Assembly: GCF_011683955.1 (NCBI RefSeq)
Contig: NZ_JAAQPI010000007.1
Span: 62,001-126,000 of the forward strand
Source of the DNA: Pseudomaricurvus alkylphenolicus
GTDB taxonomy: Bacteria > Pseudomonadota > Gammaproteobacteria > Pseudomonadales > Cellvibrionaceae
Reading direction: 5' to 3'
Length of the DNA: 64,000 nucleotides
Made by a program: the position numbers and the translations under genes. The notes beneath the pieces are model-generated. The model made no database searches and had not been told where the DNA came from. It saw only the letters and a list, made by a program, of their open reading frames with translations. Shown piece after piece: positions 25,761-34,731 of this stretch. Numbering within the stretch: position 1 is the first letter of the stretch; every line of letters starts with the position of its first letter.

Positions 25761-27254
25761 ATGGATTTTCAGGCAAAAGCCGCCTCACCACTTACACAAC
25801 GCACCGAATTGCTGGTGCTGCCCGTTTTCGAAGACGCCAAACTCGGTAGCGCCACCCGTCAACTCAGCAAGGCCGCCGGCGGCATTGTCGAAAAAATGTT
25901 CAAAAGGGGGGATCTCAATGGTAACTTGGCCACCACCCTGCTGCTTCCCCATGTAGACGGCTGTAAAGCGGAGCGTGTTCTGCTGGTGGGCTTTGGCAAA
26001 TCCGGAGACGCACTCAATCCCGACAAGTTTGAAAAAGCCGTCAAAAAAATCGCCGCCGTGGCCAAATCCAGCAAAGCCACAGATGTCTGTTTGTGCCTGG
26101 AAGAAGTCGAGATTAAAAACCGCGACGAAGCCTGGAAAGCACGCCAGAGCGCCAAACTGATTGCGGACAGCGCCTACAAATTTGATCAATTCAAGAGCAA
26201 AGCCAAAAAGGGTAAGCATGACGGCCTGAAGAAAGGACTTTATATGTTGTCCGGTAAAGGGCAGCACAAAGCCATCAACCAGGCAGCGAAAGCGGGCGCG
26301 GCTATCGCCAAGGGCATGGCATTGACCAAAGACCTCGGCAACCTTCCGGGCAACGTTTGCACACCAACCTACCTGACCAAGGAAGCCCGCAAGCTCGCTC
26401 GCGGTAACGCCAAATTCTCCGCCAAAGCGCTGAATGAAAAACAAATGAACGAACTGGGAATGGGTTCGCTGCTGTCCGTCAGTGCCGGTAGTGACGAGCC
26501 TGCTCAGCTGATCATCATGGAATACAAGGGCGGCAAGAAGAGCCAGAAGCCCGTTGTGCTGGTAGGCAAGGGCATCACCTTTGACAGTGGTGGCATCAGC
26601 CTTAAGCCCGGTGCCGCTATGGATGAGATGAAGTACGACATGTGCGGCGCTGCCAGTGTTTTCGGCACAATGAAAGCAATCACTGAGATGCAACTGCCAT
26701 TAAACGTGGTGGCCATTGTGGCGGCGGCGGAGAATATGCCGAGCGGCCGCGCCACCAAACCCGGTGATATCGTCACGTCCATGTCCGGTCAAACCATCGA
26801 AATCCTCAATACCGATGCCGAAGGTCGCCTGGTGCTGTGTGACGCACTGACTTATGCCGAGCGCTATAAGCCCAAGGCCGTTGTCGATGTCGCCACCCTG
26901 ACGGGCGCCTGCGTCGTGGCACTGGGTAAACACGCCACCGGGCTCTACAGCAACAACGATGATCTGGCCCAGGAGCTGCTCCAGGCCGGCATCAACGCGG
27001 GTGATAAAGCCTGGCAAATGCCCCTGTGGGACGAGTATCAGCAACAGTTGGATAGCAATTTTGCCGATATGGCCAACATCGGTGGCCCCGGTGCCGGCAG
27101 CGTGACAGCCGCCTGCTTCCTGGCGCGCTATGCCAAGGCCTATGATTGGGCCCACCTGGACATCGCCGGCACTGCCTGGAACAGTGGCGCGGCGAAGGGC
27201 GCCACCGGTCGACCGGTCGCCATGCTGGTGGAATATCTGCAGCAGCAGGTGTAA
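25761..27254 (+). CDS. pepA: Leucyl aminopeptidase (PepA)
   Basis: A 497-residue M17 aminopeptidase. Every metal and catalytic residue is visible: Lys270, Asp275, Lys282, Asp293, Asp352, Glu354 and Arg356, the last three in the NTDAEGRL signature. These positions equal those of E. coli PepA. It removes N-terminal residues from peptides in the cytoplasm; in E. coli PepA also binds DNA in Xer recombination and carAB control. The start is the ATG after GGGGAAGGA; an upstream in-frame start would add 51 residues with no homology. holC follows after 8 bases. Confidence 0.96.
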   Translation: MDFQAKAASPLTQRTELLVLPVFEDAKLGSATRQLSKAAGGIVEKMFKRGDLNGNLATTLLLPHVDGCKAERVLLVGFGKSGDALNPDKFEKAVKKIAAVAKSSKATDVCLCLEEVEIKNRDEAWKARQSAKLIADSAYKFDQFKSKAKKGKHDGLKKGLYMLSGKGQHKAINQAAKAGAAIAKGMALTKDLGNLPGNVCTPTYLTKEARKLARGNAKFSAKALNEKQMNELGMGSLLSVSAGSDEPAQLIIMEYKGGKKSQKPVVLVGKGITFDSGGISLKPGAAMDEMKYDMCGAASVFGTMKAITEMQLPLNVVAIVAAAENMPSGRATKPGDIVTSMSGQTIEILNTDAEGRLVLCDALTYAERYKPKAVVDVATLTGACVVALGKHATGLYSNNDDLAQELLQAGINAGDKAWQMPLWDEYQQQLDSNFADMANIGGPGAGSVTAACFLARYAKAYDWAHLDIAGTAWNSGAAKGATGRPVAMLVEYLQQQV

Positions 27255-27262
27255 GCGACACC

Positions 27263-27685
27263 ATGACACGCGTGGATTTCTATGTCCTTAAAGATTCAGC
27301 CGCATCCAAGCGGCTGGATTTCGTCTGCCGCCTGACCCAGAAAGCCCATGCCAGTGGCAGCAAGGTGTACATTGCGGTAGACACCCGGGAGCAAGCCGAA
27401 GCCCTCGATCAGCGGCTTTGGAGTTTTAAACCGGAGAGTTTTGTCGCCCACGATTGCCAGGGCAATGAATTAACGGGTGCCCCGGTACATATCGGCTACA
27501 GCGATGAGGGTGCCGATCACCACGACCTGCTGATCAACCTGTGCCATGAGGTGCCGCCGTTTTTCAGCCGCTTCCAGCGACTGGCCGAAGTGGTGTGTCA
27601 GGAAGACAAGGTTTTATCCACCACCCGGGAACATTATACTTTCTACCGTCATCGGGGTTACCCCATCGAAACCCATAACCTTTGA
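27263..27685 (+). CDS. holC: DNA polymerase III chi subunit
   Basis: A 140-residue protein matching HolC: TRVDFYVLKD at the start, DTREQAEALDQRLW, and PVHIGYSDEG in the middle. Chi joins psi in the clamp-loader complex and contacts single-strand-binding protein on the lagging strand. The start is the ATG 8 bases after the pepA stop; the region upstream in this frame is inside pepA. The pepA-holC-unknown gene order is conserved in Pseudomonas. Confidence 0.93.
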   Translation: MTRVDFYVLKDSAASKRLDFVCRLTQKAHASGSKVYIAVDTREQAEALDQRLWSFKPESFVAHDCQGNELTGAPVHIGYSDEGADHHDLLINLCHEVPPFFSRFQRLAEVVCQEDKVLSTTREHYTFYRHRGYPIETHNL

Positions 27686-27694
27686 TTCAACTTT

Positions 27695-28894
27695 ATGGCG
27701 AAACGCAAGGCGAAAAACAGACGGCCGGGGCCTCCACCGTCTAGTCCCGGCTCTAACCAACAGCCGGATGCAGGGAGCGAGCACACCAAGCAGGCACTGC
27801 TCGGTGAGCTGGAGTCCATCAAAGATCTTTTGAATGAAGAAGAATGGAGCGACATTCCCACTCTGAGTGACGAGGTTGACGCCAACCTGGCGGAGACCGA
27901 AGTCTATTCTCCCGAAGCGTCGCGGGACGCCACTGAGGTGTTCAGGCCCCAGCCTTCTGACGAAGAAACCGGGCGATTTAAGCCTGTTCCCTCACAAGAG
28001 GCCACCCAGGTTTTCACCCCGCCGCCGTCGCTGGAGGCAACCCAGGCATTCATACCGCCTCAATCCGAGGAAGCAACTCAGTTGCTGGACGCCGCTGCCC
28101 TCAATGGCGTTGAGGCTGAGATTACCGCCGATGATGCCTTTAGCAGTGAGGATCTGGAGGATCTTGACATCCCCTTACTGGATGACCCTCTCGCGATCAA
28201 CACTGAGTCGGAACCGGATTTTGAAACCTTGAAGGAGGCACAGCTCGACCGTCTGGAGAAAAAGTTTTTTCATCATGACGAAAACAGCGCTGACACGGAG
28301 GTGCCAAAAGAGGACTTATCCGACCTGGAGGATCTGATCGATGACGCTCCTCGCGAGGGCCCGGTCAGCCCCGGGCGCGTCTCCCCCGGTACCATTGACG
28401 CTGTCGCACCTGCCGTTGCGACCGGGGAAAACCTTCCGAATGGAGTGCTGCCCGGTCAACAGAGCCTTTTCGACGCTGAGGAGCCGCCCGCGTCGCCGTC
28501 CAACGCTGCAGAAATTGAAGCTCCGCCCAACGCCCCTGAAGCAGCCGCCCCACACGCCGAATCACCCGAAGTGGCGGTCGACGACACAGATACCAACGCC
28601 GCCCGCCCCCAGGCAAAGGCCAGTGGTGAAAACCCCTTTCTGCCGAAACATATCCGGGATCGATTGCACACCGACAAGCCGCTGGTGGACATCATCAAGG
28701 ATTCACCACTGCCACCCCCAGAGTCATCGAAGCCTCTGACCGAGCACCTTCACAGCGAAGTAAAGGCTAACTTACCAGAAGATATCCCCGAATCTCGCCT
28801 GCAATCTGTGGTGGATGAAGTGATCGCGATTTATCTGCCCAAAATCGAGGCGGAGTTACGGGAGCGGTTGCTGGATGAATTGAAGAAGTCGTGA
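27695..28894 (+). CDS. Acidic repeat protein downstream of holC, unknown function
   Basis: A 399-residue, very acidic and proline-rich protein. A basic N-terminus (MAKRKAKNRRPGPPP) is followed by six exact 12-residue repeats (68-139) built on Thr-Glu/Gln-x-Phe-x-Pro, a long low-complexity acidic middle, and a conserved C-terminus from about residue 312: ENPFLPKHIRDRL and a final amphipathic helix, VVDEVIAIYLPKIEAELRERL. The end region resembles the small unknown protein coded between holC and valS in Pseudomonas, so that part is likely the conserved core and the repeats are a lineage insertion. No enzyme motif is seen. valS does not follow here. Confidence 0.75.
   Translation: MAKRKAKNRRPGPPPSSPGSNQQPDAGSEHTKQALLGELESIKDLLNEEEWSDIPTLSDEVDANLAETEVYSPEASRDATEVFRPQPSDEETGRFKPVPSQEATQVFTPPPSLEATQAFIPPQSEEATQLLDAAALNGVEAEITADDAFSSEDLEDLDIPLLDDPLAINTESEPDFETLKEAQLDRLEKKFFHHDENSADTEVPKEDLSDLEDLIDDAPREGPVSPGRVSPGTIDAVAPAVATGENLPNGVLPGQQSLFDAEEPPASPSNAAEIEAPPNAPEAAAPHAESPEVAVDDTDTNAARPQAKASGENPFLPKHIRDRLHTDKPLVDIIKDSPLPPPESSKPLTEHLHSEVKANLPEDIPESRLQSVVDEVIAIYLPKIEAELRERLLDELKKS
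27896..28111 (+). repeat. Six in-frame 36-base repeats coding 12-residue units
   Basis: Threonines fall at residues 68, 80, 92, 104, 116 and 128, exactly 12 apart. Each starts a unit of the form T-(E/Q/G)-x-(F/Y/L), in most units followed by x-P-x-P-S-x-E-A (for example TQVFTPPPSLEA). The third unit has TGRF and the last has TQLL, so the copies have diverged and are under protein-level constraint rather than being fresh DNA slippage. Confidence 0.8.
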
Positions 28895-28930
28895 ATGCCC
28901 CCTGCCAGGGTAGGGTGCAGTTCCGGTTAA

Positions 28931-28956
28931 AGGGCCAACCTTGCCAGGTGGGCCCT
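28931..28956. terminator. Hairpin between convergent genes
   Basis: AGGGCC (28931-28936) pairs with GGCCCT (28951-28956), and ACCT (28938-28941) with AGGT (28946-28949), giving a 10-pair stem with one A/G mismatch and a TGCC loop. It lies in the 73-base gap between the holC-linked gene and the ferritin-like gene. There is no T-run on either side, so a bidirectional terminator role is only probable. Confidence 0.4.
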
Positions 28957-28967
28957 GTGCATGAGGA

Positions 28968-30080
28968 TCAGGAATGAAGCGGCTTACTCAGCGCTGCCCA
29001 ATCCACCTCAGAGTCGTCCGGTAAATCCTCAAATTCCAGAATCCCCAGCTCCTCAAATTTGGGCCTGATCGCGTCCGTCAACAGGCCTATCCTGCGCAGG
29101 TTGGGCACCACTCTCTGAAACAGTAGCTTGCGGAATTGGGACATACCGCCACCGGCCAGGAACACTTGGCGAGCCTCTTCCTCATCCCAGCCAAAATGCC
29201 GGAATACGGTGGTTGGCACCAATCGCTCCCGGCTGACAAGACAGGCCTCATAGGCAAATTGTGCCCGCTCCTCGCGCTCTTCCTGAGAGAGCGTCTGAAC
29301 ATATTCGCTGAGGTAGTGAATACCAAACGCCACATGCCTGGCCTCGTCCCGAATGATCAATTCGAGCATGTCCTTCTTCAGCCCATTGGGCTCCACATAG
29401 TCGATGGTGGTATTGAAGGCCGCCAGGGCAAGCCCCTCGATGATGACCTGCATGCCGATGAATTTGAGATCCCAGCGAGGGTCCGTCAGGATCTTGTCGA
29501 GAATGCTCTTCAGGGCCCCGTCAATAGGGTACATGATGCCGGCTTTCTGCTGTAAAAAGCGATTAAACGTTTCGACGTGACGGGCTTCATCGAAGGTCTG
29601 TGAGGCCGCATAAAGTTTGGCGTTGTAGGTGGGGGCGCAGGAGACCAGTTGAGAGGCCACCAACAGCGCGCCCTGCTCGCCATGCAGGAACTGGGAATCC
29701 GTCCAGGCCTCCGTATGGAGCAGGAATTCCTCCTGTTGCTCCCGGCTCATATCCAGAAAGGGCTGATATTCCGAGAAGCCGCTGATGAATGCTCTGACGT
29801 CAAACGGGGCATTGCCAATGGGCTTGCTCCAGTCCAGGTCCAGATCAGCGTTCCAGTTCAGCTCCTTACCCAGTTTGTAGAGCTGCAGAATACGATCCTC
29901 ATTGAGCTGGTAATCCCAATTGAAACTGCCGGTTAACGGCGTGTTGAAGATTTCCGCCACTTCGTTAACGGCGGAGCGGGTCAGATCCATATCAGTGTGG
30001 TCCACCTCTATGGCTTCGGCCCGTTCAAAAAAGCGAATATCGCTCGGTGCGTGCTCGACAAAATTGGCCGTCACGTTCAT
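28968..30080 (-). CDS. Ferritin-like diiron protein (R2-like fold), unknown substrate
   Basis: A 370-residue helical protein with a complete diiron ligand set: Glu135 (HGEQGAL), Glu165 and His168 (DEARH), Glu215 (IIEGLAL), Glu246 and His249 (DEARH). This two-fold E...ExxH pattern is that of ribonucleotide reductase R2, R2-like oxidases and AurF-type oxygenases. There is no adjacent R1 subunit, and the radical Tyr of R2 is not obvious, so an oxygenase, oxidase or desaturase is more likely than a reductase. It is a single gene, convergent with the holC block. The substrate is unknown. Confidence 0.78.
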   Translation of the reverse strand: MNVTANFVEHAPSDIRFFERAEAIEVDHTDMDLTRSAVNEVAEIFNTPLTGSFNWDYQLNEDRILQLYKLGKELNWNADLDLDWSKPIGNAPFDVRAFISGFSEYQPFLDMSREQQEEFLLHTEAWTDSQFLHGEQGALLVASQLVSCAPTYNAKLYAASQTFDEARHVETFNRFLQQKAGIMYPIDGALKSILDKILTDPRWDLKFIGMQVIIEGLALAAFNTTIDYVEPNGLKKDMLELIIRDEARHVAFGIHYLSEYVQTLSQEEREERAQFAYEACLVSRERLVPTTVFRHFGWDEEEARQVFLAGGGMSQFRKLLFQRVVPNLRRIGLLTDAIRPKFEELGILEFEDLPDDSEVDWAALSKPLHS

Positions 30081-30437
30081 CCCTCCCTAGTATATTTATG
30101 CTTCTTGCCAAAACTGACTCAAATCCGTGCTGCACATCTCCAATAAACAGCTATTCTCTTAATGTAAGCGTAGACGCCTTTGCGGCATCTGGTTGGGCCA
30201 GTCAAGGCTTTGCCCCGTCAAAACAGGGCTTCCAGTTTTACTTGCAATGGCACCTCGCTCAAGGTTATCTTCAGCCATGGTGGCAGTCATTTCCGGCCAA
30301 CACCGGAGGGATATCCCCAATGGGGGTTCCGGGACTGCCCCGGCTAACGACAAAATAAATTACAAGAATCGAGATAGGCAGGCTTGCCACGAGATTCAGG
30401 AAGGATGCCCATCTCACTAGCCAGAAGAGACTTTGCC
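30081..30437. other. Intergenic region with divergent promoters, no gene seen
   Basis: The 357 bases separate the ferritin-like gene (minus) from an AraC gene (plus). The AT-rich TAGTATATTTATGC close to the ferritin-like start and AAAATAAATTACAAG near 30351 are the likeliest promoter areas. I found no strong palindrome, RNA gene or credible open frame. Confidence 0.4.
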
Positions 30438-31463
30438 ATGCACAGTCGAGACTATCCAATTACTTACGCCGCCATCCTGTTGGATGAAGTACGCCAACTG
30501 GGGGCTTCCCGCCACGAACTGCTCCAGCGCACCGGCCTGGACCCAACCACCCTGAACAACCCCGAGAGTCGCATCAGCGACCAACAGTTCAAAACCATGT
30601 TTATAGCCGCCACAGAGCTGACGGGAGAACCCGCCATCGCACTGAGGTTTGGCCAGCATCTGACGCTCACCTCTCACGGGGTGTTTGGCTACGCGGTTAT
30701 GAGCTGTCGCAATATCCGCCAGGTGATTGAGATCCTCACCAAGTATTATCGCCTGTTGCTTAACGAAGCATCGTTGAATGTCAGCATTGAAGGAGACGAT
30801 GTGGCAATCGAGTACCGGCCGGCCCGACACCAGATGATTGACCGCATTCGAGACAGTGAGGTGTTCTTTTCAGGGGTAGTAAGCTCCATTAAACACCTCT
30901 TGCACCTTCACCACCTGGACGCCAGGTTGGAACTGTCGCATCAGCCGCCGGAGTACTCAGACAGCTACTCTCAGATTCTGGGCATTCCTGTGAGTTTCGG
31001 CGCCTCTTCCAATCGCATCGTGCTACCACTCGAATTGATGGAAGAGAAACCCGAGTACGCCAATCCGGTCATGCTGAAGCTGTATCAGCAGCAGTGCGAT
31101 GAGCTGCTGTCTCGCATGGACAACAGTGGAGGCCTGCATTCGCGGGTGCGGGAATATCTGGTGGGGGCCAAGCAGCAATTTCCCAGCCTGGAGCAGAGCG
31201 CCAACCATTTCCATATGAGTCCCCGCACCTTCCGGCGGCGTTTGCGCGAGGAGCAGGTGTCCTTCCAGAAGATTTTGGATGAAGTGCGCCAGGAACTGGC
31301 AGAGACCTATCTGCGTAACCCGGCCATTTCGGTAAACAATACCGCCGACCTGCTGGGATTCCACGATGTCTCAAACTTCCGGCGGGCCTTTATACGCTGG
31401 AGCGGTCAGTCGCCTTCAGCCTATAAAAAAGCCAGTAGCGGCGGTGCACACGCTCGCATGTAG
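30438..31463 (+). CDS. AraC family transcriptional regulator
   Basis: A 341-residue regulator with an N-terminal arabinose-binding-type domain (about 1-190) and a C-terminal AraC DNA-binding domain: SANHFHMSPRTFRRRLREE as the first helix-turn-helix and LLGFHDVSNFRRAFIRW as the second. I chose the ATG at 30438, preceded by GAAGAGA, over a start 54 bases upstream. It is divergent from the diiron gene at 28968 and may control it; its 3' end lies 7 bases from a convergent LacI gene. The ligand is unknown. Confidence 0.85.
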   Translation: MHSRDYPITYAAILLDEVRQLGASRHELLQRTGLDPTTLNNPESRISDQQFKTMFIAATELTGEPAIALRFGQHLTLTSHGVFGYAVMSCRNIRQVIEILTKYYRLLLNEASLNVSIEGDDVAIEYRPARHQMIDRIRDSEVFFSGVVSSIKHLLHLHHLDARLELSHQPPEYSDSYSQILGIPVSFGASSNRIVLPLELMEEKPEYANPVMLKLYQQQCDELLSRMDNSGGLHSRVREYLVGAKQQFPSLEQSANHFHMSPRTFRRRLREEQVSFQKILDEVRQELAETYLRNPAISVNNTADLLGFHDVSNFRRAFIRWSGQSPSAYKKASSGGAHARM

Positions 31464-31470
31464 TGACTGC

Positions 31471-32499
31471 TTATTCTGGCGGTGACACCGAGTCCCGCAG
31501 GTGAAGCTGGCACTGAAAGGTGCTTTGGATATCGTCAGGGGGTTGTTTGCGCAACTCCCCGATTAACAATCGAGCCGCGCTGGAAACCATTTCGCTGATA
31601 GGCTGGCGAACTGTCGACAGCGCCGGCCAGCATTGCGCCGCCTGGGGAGAATCATCAAACCCGACCACGGACAATTGCCCCGGCAATTTCAGACCGCGTT
31701 CATGAGCCGCCACCAATGCCCCACAAGCCATATCGTCACTGCTGGCAAAAATCGCCGTGGGTGGCTGTGACAGATCCAACAGCTCCTCAGCACATTGCTT
31801 GCCGGAGACGAAGTCGAACCGGCCCTGCTGTATCAAGCTCCGGTCCACCTCAAAGCCTTGTGCCAATAGCGCCCGCTCATATCCCCTAAGCCGCTGCTGC
31901 GACACACTGTGGTCCGGGTGCCCCAAAATATGGCCAATCCGGCTGTGCCCCTGAGCCAGCAGATGTTCCGTTATCTGTTGTGCGGCCCTTTCATCATCGC
32001 AGCAGACGCTCAAGCCCCCCTGCTCACCGGTGCGTGGCGCCACGCAGACACAGGCAATATTCTCGTCGGCCAGACGTTGCTGCAACTGCGGGTTATCGGA
32101 TAAGGGAGGCGTCAGGATCGCGCCGTCCACCCGCGACTCTTTCAAACGATGTAACAGCTCTCCAACCCTATCAGGCGATTGGTAGTCACAGGGCTGAATC
32201 AACAGTCCAAATCCCTCTGCGCCGCAGGCCTCCAAGGCGCCCTGCTGGGCTCGGGTGACGTAGCTGGAACTGGGGTTGGAATAGAGCAGAGCAATCAGAA
32301 AGGATTTACTGCCCGCCAGCCCGCGCGCCGATGGACTGGGCTGGTACTGCAGCTGCTCAATGGCCTTGTGAACCTTATCCCGGGTAGAGCCCCGAACATT
32401 GGGCTCTTTGTTGATGACCCTGGAAACCGTCTTCAGCGAGACTCCCGCCAGCTCGGCAACATCATAGATGGTCGCTTTGAGTTCTGACGACTTGGGCAT
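31471..32499 (-). CDS. LacI family regulator of the glucokinase unit
   Basis: A 342-residue regulator: helix-turn-helix with TIYDVAELAGVSLKTVSRVI (about 10-29), the hinge SPSARGLAGSKS, and a sugar-binding core with SSDDMACGALVAAHERG and VVGFDDSPQA. It follows glk by 6 bases on the same strand, so the two are one operon. The promoter ahead of glk has a TGACAGCGCTGTCA operator over its -35 box, which this protein probably binds, giving autoregulation. The effector is probably a hexose or hexose phosphate. Confidence 0.9.
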   Translation of the reverse strand: MPKSSELKATIYDVAELAGVSLKTVSRVINKEPNVRGSTRDKVHKAIEQLQYQPSPSARGLAGSKSFLIALLYSNPSSSYVTRAQQGALEACGAEGFGLLIQPCDYQSPDRVGELLHRLKESRVDGAILTPPLSDNPQLQQRLADENIACVCVAPRTGEQGGLSVCCDDERAAQQITEHLLAQGHSRIGHILGHPDHSVSQQRLRGYERALLAQGFEVDRSLIQQGRFDFVSGKQCAEELLDLSQPPTAIFASSDDMACGALVAAHERGLKLPGQLSVVGFDDSPQAAQCWPALSTVRQPISEMVSSAARLLIGELRKQPPDDIQSTFQCQLHLRDSVSPPE

Positions 32500-32505
32500 T
32501 GACCG

Positions 32506-33468
32506 TTATCCGCTCTGGTTATCGTCAAGCCAGGCGGCGGCACCAATCAGCGCCGGATGGCTGTGCACGATCAGGTAAACGGGCAAATTGTCGAATAAAC
32601 CCGACATTACGCCCTTATGGCGCAGTCGCTTTGCGAAACCACTGCTTTTCAAGAACTCAACCATTCTCGGCAAAATGCCCCCGCCCAGATAGAGCCCGCC
32701 CTTGGCAGCGTAGTTGACCACAGCATCACCGGCGACCGTTCCAAGACCGCAGCAAAACAGCTCCAGGGCTTCCAGCGCCAATGGCTGGCCGTCTTCCAAG
32801 GCTCGACGAGTCACCTCGGCTGGCTCCTCAGTGCGTTCCTCACGACCATCGACCTGCGCCAATGCGTTGAAGGTATTGACCAGGCCTATGCCAGACAACA
32901 GCTTCTCGGCGCAGACATAACCCTGTTCGCGCAGCACCTGCATCACGGCGACTTCACGGTCTGTCTGGGGGGGGTAGGCCACGTGCCCGCCTTCGCCGGG
33001 CACCGGCAGCCAGTGATTGCGATAGGGCATCAGTGCCGCCACGCCCAACCCGGTACCAGGCCCCACTATCGCTTTGGTCGCTGTCTGGGCCTGGCCGTCG
33101 ACGATAGTCACCAGATCTTCATCACCCAGGTGAGTTACCGAACAGGCCAGGGCGGCAAAGTCATTTAATACCTCAAACCACTCAAAGCCCAGCTGTTGCT
33201 TGACGCCTTCACAGGAAAACACCCAGCCCACATTGGTCAGCTTCACCTCATCACCGGTAACGGGCCCGGCAACGGCGATACAGGCTCGGGTGGGTCTATC
33301 GCCCTCAATGTGGTCAAGGTAGGCCGTCACGCACTGCTCAAAGGTAGGATAATCACCCGTACGCAGATCCCGCGTCTGTGTCAGTTGGTAGCGACCATCG
33401 GTGCTGTCTGTTACCAGACTGAAACGGGCATTGGTCCCACCGATATCAGCGACAAGCCAAGGAAACAT
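32506..33468 (-). CDS. glk: Glucokinase
   Basis: A 320-residue kinase of the E. coli Glk type. VADIGGTNARFSLV near the N-terminus is the ATP phosphate loop, and VGPGTGLGVAAL and PGEGGHVAYPPQ are conserved active-site segments. It phosphorylates glucose in the cytoplasm. The ATG at 33468 has AGAGG seven bases upstream, which is better than the TTG six bases earlier. The gene leads the glk-LacI operon and is divergent from the aldose epimerase. With no PTS gene in view, glucose entering by permeases would be activated here. Confidence 0.93.
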   Translation of the reverse strand: MFPWLVADIGGTNARFSLVTDSTDGRYQLTQTRDLRTGDYPTFEQCVTAYLDHIEGDRPTRACIAVAGPVTGDEVKLTNVGWVFSCEGVKQQLGFEWFEVLNDFAALACSVTHLGDEDLVTIVDGQAQTATKAIVGPGTGLGVAALMPYRNHWLPVPGEGGHVAYPPQTDREVAVMQVLREQGYVCAEKLLSGIGLVNTFNALAQVDGREERTEEPAEVTRRALEDGQPLALEALELFCCGLGTVAGDAVVNYAAKGGLYLGGGILPRMVEFLKSSGFAKRLRHKGVMSGLFDNLPVYLIVHSHPALIGAAAWLDDNQSG

Positions 33469-33515
33469 GATCAAACCTCTCTGAATGCGGCACTTAAACT
33501 ATGAGCAAGAGGGCT

Positions 33516-33544
33516 ATGCTATGACCAAATGACAGCGCTGTCAA
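33516..33544 (-). promoter_or_regulatory. Predicted glk promoter with overlapping LacI-type operator
   Basis: On the minus strand TTGACA (33544-33539) is separated by 17 bases from TAGCAT (33521-33516). The perfect 14-base palindrome TGACAGCGCTGTCA (33530-33543), with the central CG typical of LacI-family sites, covers the -35 box. The layout is the same as in the fructoside locus: operator on the -35 hexamer. Confidence 0.65.
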
Positions 33545-33686
33545 TTGATGATATTTTAGTCGCTCGATAAGTGCATACCAGCTAAGGGGTAAGCCGACGG
33601 TAGTGCCTGCCAGCCAAGCCCCGTAATCTGTCACTTTAAAGGCCCTACGCCATCCACGATCACTCAGCGCCTGTTGTTCAAATCCT

Positions 33687-34688
33687 ATGATTCAAAATCC
33701 TTCCGTCGAAGCCTCCGAATTGCGCCAGTTTCGCCTCCAAAACCAACAGGGGGCTTCCGTTTGCGTTCTGAATTTCGGTGCCCGCCTGACCGAGCTCAAT
33801 ATCCCAACCCGACGATACGGTACCATCAATACGATTCTGGGCTTTGATCACCCGGAGACCTATCTGCAGGATGCCATGTTTCACGGCGCTATCGCCGGGC
33901 GCTACTGCAATCGCATAGGAGATGCGAGATTCACTCTCAATGGTAAAGTGTTTGAACTGCCAGCCAATAATGGCAAGCATCATTTGCACGGGGGCCACGG
34001 GTTTGCTGATCGCATCTGGCAACTGCAGGAGAAGGCAGAGCACTACGTTGTGCTGACGCTTTCCAGCGAGGACGGTGATCAGGGCTACCCGGGCAACCTG
34101 AGTGTGGAACTGCGCTACCTGTTAAACGACGATAACGGGCTTGAAGTCCAGTGGCGTGCCCGCAGTGATCAGGACACCATTGTCGGTCTGACCAACCACA
34201 GCTATTTCAATCTGGCCGGGCACGGCGATATCAGCAGTCACCAGCTGCGCATAGCTGCCGATCACTATACGCCGGTAGACGCCGAACTGATTCCAACCGG
34301 CGAGATCGCTCCCGTTGAGAATACGGTATTTGATTTGCGCCAGCTGCACTCACTGGCGCCCTGCCTGAATGGAGAAATAGCCGCACTGCAAGCCACCGAT
34401 GGCTTTGATCACAACTGGGCCAGGGGTCGCAGCGGAGCGATGCTGCCAAGCGCTGAACTCTATTGCCCGGACAGCGAGCTGCGGCTGCTGGTGTCCAGCA
34501 CCCTGCCTGGCATTCAGTGTTATACCGGTAACGCGTTGGGTAAAACCGGCTTTCACGGCAGCCATGAGGGCATCTGCCTGGAAACCCAGTTCTATCCGGA
34601 TTCTCCCAACCAAACTGGATTTCCCAGTCCGGTATTAAAGGCTGGAGAAACCATGGCTCACACCACGCTCTTCCAATTTTCGGATTGA
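33687..34688 (+). CDS. galM: Aldose 1-epimerase (galactose mutarotase)
   Basis: A 333-residue beta-sandwich mutarotase. Key segments are GRYCNRIGDARF, NNGKHHLHGGHGFADRIW, the catalytic-His motif TNHSYFNLAGHGD, and EGICLETQFYPDSPNQ with the catalytic Glu. It interconverts alpha and beta anomers of glucose or galactose. It is divergent from glk and so is probably part of the same hexose module. No signal peptide is seen. The AraC gene follows 43 bases after its stop and may be transcribed with it. Confidence 0.92.
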   Translation: MIQNPSVEASELRQFRLQNQQGASVCVLNFGARLTELNIPTRRYGTINTILGFDHPETYLQDAMFHGAIAGRYCNRIGDARFTLNGKVFELPANNGKHHLHGGHGFADRIWQLQEKAEHYVVLTLSSEDGDQGYPGNLSVELRYLLNDDNGLEVQWRARSDQDTIVGLTNHSYFNLAGHGDISSHQLRIAADHYTPVDAELIPTGEIAPVENTVFDLRQLHSLAPCLNGEIAALQATDGFDHNWARGRSGAMLPSAELYCPDSELRLLVSSTLPGIQCYTGNALGKTGFHGSHEGICLETQFYPDSPNQTGFPSPVLKAGETMAHTTLFQFSD

Positions 34689-34731
34689 TGATCGGCTACT
34701 CCTGAAACTTTTGTCCGGTAAGCTTGACCCT

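Noticed and set aside
25785-26693. 302-codon open frame antisense to pepA
   Set aside because: pepA has every catalytic residue at the E. coli positions; the opposite frame shows no conserved domain.
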